64,000 bases of DNA, taken from contig JARZZO010000001.1 in the NCBI GenBank assembly GCA_030544215.1, forward strand, positions 42,377,098 to 42,441,097. The letters are read 5' to 3'. Shown piece by piece: positions 60,590-64,000 of the stretch (position 1 is its first letter; each line of letters begins with the position of its first letter). Source of the stretch: Zantedeschia hybrid cultivar (Eukaryota; Streptophyta; Magnoliopsida; Alismatales; Araceae). A program made the position numbers and the translations under genes. The notes under the pieces are model-generated. The model made no database searches. It had not been told where the DNA came from and saw nothing but the letters and a program-made list of their open reading frames with translations.

Positions 60590-61505
60590 AATTGCGTCGC
60601 CCATGGCCGACGTCATTCAAGCCTCCTAAACTGGTTCATGTAAAAATGGGCCTCGAAAATGGCCTTAAAACGCATCGTCATATGTAGCCGCCCTTTGAAA
60701 GGCGTCGTTGTCCCTAGTCGCCTGATAGCGATAGAAACAGAGACAGACCTCGGGGTGATTTTTCTTAAAAGTCGTCGTACATGGAAGTCGCCGTTCAAAT
60801 AGGCGTCGCTGTCCCTGGATGCTCATCAGTCCAGAGACAGAGTCTGTTATTTGGGCTAAATAGCGTCGCGGGTGGAAGCCGCCTTTCTAAAAGGCGTCGC
60901 TGTCCCCCGACGCCATTTAACCCTCACAGACAGGTTCTTCCTCCGCCATCTCCTAATCCACGGGGTGGGATTTCCTCCTCAAATCGTGTAAAAACACACA
61001 CAAAGTGGAGAAGGAGGAGAAGAACCTAAATACCTATTAAAACACCCAAATTCTCATTACATGCATTTAGTATTTTCACCCCAAGAAAACCCCTAAACAT
61101 GCTCCAAAGTGGGAAAAACATGATTTTTAAACAAAATACAACGGGGATCGTCACCCTATCGGTTACTCGAACTCCTCCTAGCTCCAAGCCGCCAACCCGC
61201 CTCGCCACACGCCGCCGCCGGTACTGCCGTGGACGCTATTACTCCACCGGAACGTCGGCCGCCGTCCGGAGAGAAAAACGTCGCGGAGGAGATGGTGGTG
61301 GTAGTGGTGGGAGTTAGGAGGTTGATGGAGTGGAGGGAGAGATGGAATGGAGGGAGGAAAGTAAGGAGAGGGGGAGAGGTCGCCGGAGATTGGAGGGAAG
61401 AGAGGAGAGAGAAGAGAAAGGAGAGAATGAGGGAAAGGAGGGAGGATTCGCGGGGTCAAACAGAAGCTAGGTAAAACGCGTCATGCCAGCCCGACATCAT
61501 TCAGA
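60590..61505. repeat. GCGTC palindromes in block D, single and doublets
   Basis: A single is at 60592-60630, doublets at 60665-60722, 60766-60830 and 60858-60926, and a single at 61471-61505. Arms are like TTGAATTGCGTCG and CGACGTCATTCAA, the same type as in elements A, B and C. Confidence 0.8.
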
Positions 61506-61989
61506 TGACAAGACTGTTAGATTGGCTTGACCGGCGACGTGCCCAGCGCCGGCAGGGCCGCCGGCGGTGGCGCCGGATCCTCCCCTGCCACGGTTACCTG
61601 CTGCAATAGGGTTTCAAAGTTGCAGGAAGAGGGTGAACCGGCCGGTCCCGAGCCGGTCTGACCGGCTGGGCCGGTCCGGTCTGTTGGTCTGGCCAGGCTA
61701 GGCCTGGCTGGGCTTAGCCTCGAGCCAGGGTTCGAACCTGGTTCGAACCAGGCCGAGCCACTGGCTCGAGCCAGATGGCACATTGGGCTGAGCCCAGTTC
61801 TATCCTATTAAACCCCATTTAAAACCCCAAATAAGCCCATTTAAAATTCAGATAAAATTTGAATTAAATTATAAAATTCAAAATTGTTTTGATATTTAAA
61901 TTGATTATTCATTTTTATTAATTGGGCTTATTAATGATTTTTTTTTGAATCAATTTTTGATTAACAATTAGTTGTTAATTGAGTAATGT

Positions 61990-62595
61990 TAATTGTTAGT
62001 TTAATAGTTAAACTAATGATTAATCTTAATAATACTAATTTAATAGTTAAATTAGTAATTAATAATTATTAATCTAATAGTTAGATTATTAATTGTTATT
62101 TCAACTAATTGTTAATTAATAATTGAGTTAGTTATTAATTTAATTGTTAAATTAATAATTAACTTAAATGATTAATTTAAGTGTTAAATTAGTTGTATTT
62201 AATGATTAATTGTTAGTTATTAATTTAAGGGTTAAATTAATGATTAACTTTAATCTTCCAATCTAATTGTTAGATTAATGATTATTAATTAATTAAATTT
62301 GATTGTTAATTTAAGTGTTAAGTTAACAATTAATTAACCAATCTAATTGTTAGATTGTAGTCATTGATTAATTAGTGTTAATTAATAATTTAAGTGTTAA
62401 ATTACTAATTAACATTAATTAACTAATTTAAGAGTTAGATTAGTAGTTAGTTAATAATTAATTCAAGTTGATTATTAATTTAAGTGTTAAATTATTAATT
62501 AACTTAGTTGGATTAATCTAAGAGTTAGATTGGTCTTTAAATAGTCTAATTGTTAGACTACGAATGGGGTTTAATCTAAGTGTTAGATTATTAGA
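61990..62595. repeat. Array of about 14 short hairpins with covarying stems
   Basis: Units such as TAATTTAA-GTG-TTAAATTA (62173-62191) and AATCTAA-TTG-TTAGATT (62260-62276) recur every 30-50 bp. Loops are 3 nt ending in G. Stem changes are matched on both sides (TTT/AAA versus TCT/AGA). Confidence 0.85.
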
Positions 62596-62940
62596 ATTGT
62601 TCAAATTGGCATGGAATAATCTGGAATTATTAATTCGGAGTGTATGAGCATGTGATGTGTGTTTATTGCTTTTAAATTTGATTTAATTGCATGTTAAGAT
62701 AATAAATGAGTTTTTCGAAATTCAAATGCCAATTATGATTGGATCCCAGCTTTCTGAAAGCCAAAATTATATATTTTTGAAAACTCATTTGTTTTAGCCA
62801 TGTGATGCGCTGAATCATGTATGGATGTCTAAAACACAACGTGGTCATGGATATGCACTTTTAATTGTTCATGTGATGAATGATGTGTTTGTGTGGATCG
62901 TGGATGAATGATGGATGTTTATTAATTGTTAATAAATAGA

Positions 62941-63960
62941 GGTCTGCGCACCTCTCTCTCTCTCATACTCCGATGTATTTCTACCTCCCTCTCTCTCTTG
63001 TACTCGCCATAAGACCTTCTTCAATTTACCTGTTAATTCTAGAATTAATGTAATATGATCGAGGCAACCGAGGAAGGAGCGAGGACGATCCACAACTGCA
63101 ACCAGGAAGGCGAACAGATGCAGATCTCTTGCCTATGTGATTGCAGGGTATCTAATATAAATGTTATGATTAGATTGTGTGTGCGTTTGACTGTTGGCTC
63201 CAGTCAAACCCACTGTGCTATCCATGACCACACTAATGACATGTATGTAATGCATTGCTTATCTTTTGATTATGAATCAAAGCAAGTTATAGTATTTAGT
63301 AAATATATATGATATATTTATATACTATCACCTAGGAGAGACCAAGATAAAAGTTATCCAAATACCCTCAGATAAACTCTAAGCCGTAACGCGAGTAGTT
63401 AAGAACTTACCGCGTGGTCCACCATCGTTATAGTCATAGGATTCGAATCACTTTAGGCAGGTTTGTTGTGCTATCCACAAGGCCTGCTTAATTGGGAGGA
63501 GAAACTGTGGCTATGGCATTAGATGCCTAAAGATCGGGGTAGAGGAACCATGTAGCTTTGTTGTGCTATCCACAAGGGCTGCATGCAAATCTATGCTCGT
63601 CGCGTAATGATGGTTAGCTTAGACCAGAATTAGTGGTTTGTTGTGCTATCCACAAGGCCATTAAATCTATGGGGACCGAAGCTATGATCAGATATTGCAA
63701 GGAGTTGCAAGTCCCATGAGTTGGGTGCTCTCTGATTGTATTACAGTTTGTTGTGCTATCCACAAGGCTGTAGTGCAAGTCATTGAGATTCTGATCCCCA
63801 CTAGGAGACTGTCGACGTCTCCCGTTCTGTATACCTGAGGGTTATACAGTCCGTCGAAAATTAGTGGGAGTTAAACTTGAACTAAAGACCATGTCTTGTT
63901 TTAAACTTTAAATAATTGAACATCTGCTAAATAGATTTTACTTATCTCCTGTAGGGAATT
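62941..63960 (+). other. Leader (and possibly LTR) of a plus-strand copia element
   Basis: This begins with a CT-rich leader-like stretch after TAATAAATAG (62927) and leads up to a gag start codon at 63961. It contains the four-copy hairpin array at 63457-63774. An initiator-Met primer site was not found, so the LTR boundary is unknown. Confidence 0.5.
63457..63774. repeat. Four hairpins with invariant core TGTTGTGCTATCCACAA
   Basis: Cores start at about 63462, 63557, 63637 and 63747. The inner stem is TTGTG/CACAA. Outer stems differ: GCAGG/CCTGC, TGTAGC/GCTGCA, TTAGTGG/CCATTAA and ATTACAG/CTGTAGT, each complementary with at most one G-T wobble. A degraded fifth copy may be at 63209. Confidence 0.88.
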
Positions 63961-64000
63961 ATGTCGTCGAATAACCCACTCCGTGGCATACTTGATGCCA
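63961..64000 (+). CDS. Start of copia gag (runs off window)
   Basis: ATG opens MSSNNPLRGILDA, which resembles the first residues of many plant copia Gag proteins (N-P-L-x-x-I-L-D-A). Only 13 codons are visible, so lineage and intactness are unknown. Confidence 0.6.
   Translation, partial: MSSNNPLRGILDA

Larger units (their letters stand above)
59590..62940. repeat. Block D: noncoding LTR-like sequence
   Basis: The block starts TGTAACGACCCGCC right after the broken copia codon and has no recognisable gene. A related fragment sits at 12221-12433. In order it contains: an AT-rich part; the CACACCGGTACTAGCTAA...GGTGACCCTC segment; GCGTC palindromes (60590-60926); a GC-rich then GAGA-rich segment (61180-61460); one palindrome (61471-61505); a block of nested GC palindromes (61620-61800); and the TTAA hairpin array (61990-62595). 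The right limit is uncertain. Confidence 0.6.

Noticed and set aside
61178..61459. Protein-coding gene in block D (Pro/Ser/His-rich frame)
   Set aside because: It overlaps a GAGA-rich leader-like stretch; similarity to the same place in element A concerns the noncoding leader, not an exon.

Overview
The window is repeat-dense nuclear DNA from a flowering plant. It holds nested LTR retrotransposons, spliceosomal introns, plant-specific domains, and one clear host gene whose main exon is strongly GC-rich at third codon positions. That codon bias suggests a monocot, but this is inference and the species cannot be named.

Layout. (1) 1-12220, plus strand: 3' part of a large Ty3/gypsy element of Tat type ('A'): RT, two RNase H domains and integrase. 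After these comes a long 3' segment with two genes on the opposite strand, then the 3' LTR (10896-12220). (2) 12221-12561: a scrap of a second LTR family and the first 128 bp of a copia LTR. (3) 12562-32536, minus strand: a complete but decayed sister element ('B') of about 20 kb. Its LTRs are 1313-1315 bp, its target duplication is AATAT/ACTAT, and it splits the copia LTR, which resumes at 32537. A and B lie tail to tail and form an inverted pair. (4) 32537-36050: copia LTR relics, two with initiator-Met-type primer-binding sites. (5) 36051-43915: low-copy or unrecognised DNA with a dead FAR1/FHY3-type gene. (6) 43916-45320: a third LTR of the A/B family ('C'), then an AT-rich microsatellite field. 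(7) 47000-50356: a three-exon bacterial-type multicopper ferroxidase gene of the LPR1/LPR2 family, apparently intact. (8) 50357-53600: unrecognised intergenic DNA. (9) 53600-59589: the start of another gypsy-type element (Transposase_28 domain), a copia LTR, and a decayed minus-strand copia pol. (10) 59590-64000: a noncoding LTR-like block ('D') with several arrays of hairpins, running into the first 13 codons of a plus-strand copia gag.

The most unusual content is in the non-pol parts. Antisense gene 1 is a seven-exon plant-mobile-domain (MAIN/MAIL1-like) gene. All its introns are phase 0 and it is fully open in A (715 aa); in B the exon lengths are nearly the same but the copy is dead. Antisense gene 2 is a two-exon gene with its own conserved TATA box. 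Around these genes, and in the LTR U3 regions, lie dozens of ~30-bp palindromes with fixed outer halves (AAAnGCGTC...GACGCnTTT) and variable middles. The same palindromes occur in the unrelated block D. D also holds an array of TTAA hairpins with compensatory changes and a four-copy hairpin with an invariant core and different but complementary outer stems. These arrays are the best candidates here for an undescribed cis-acting system.
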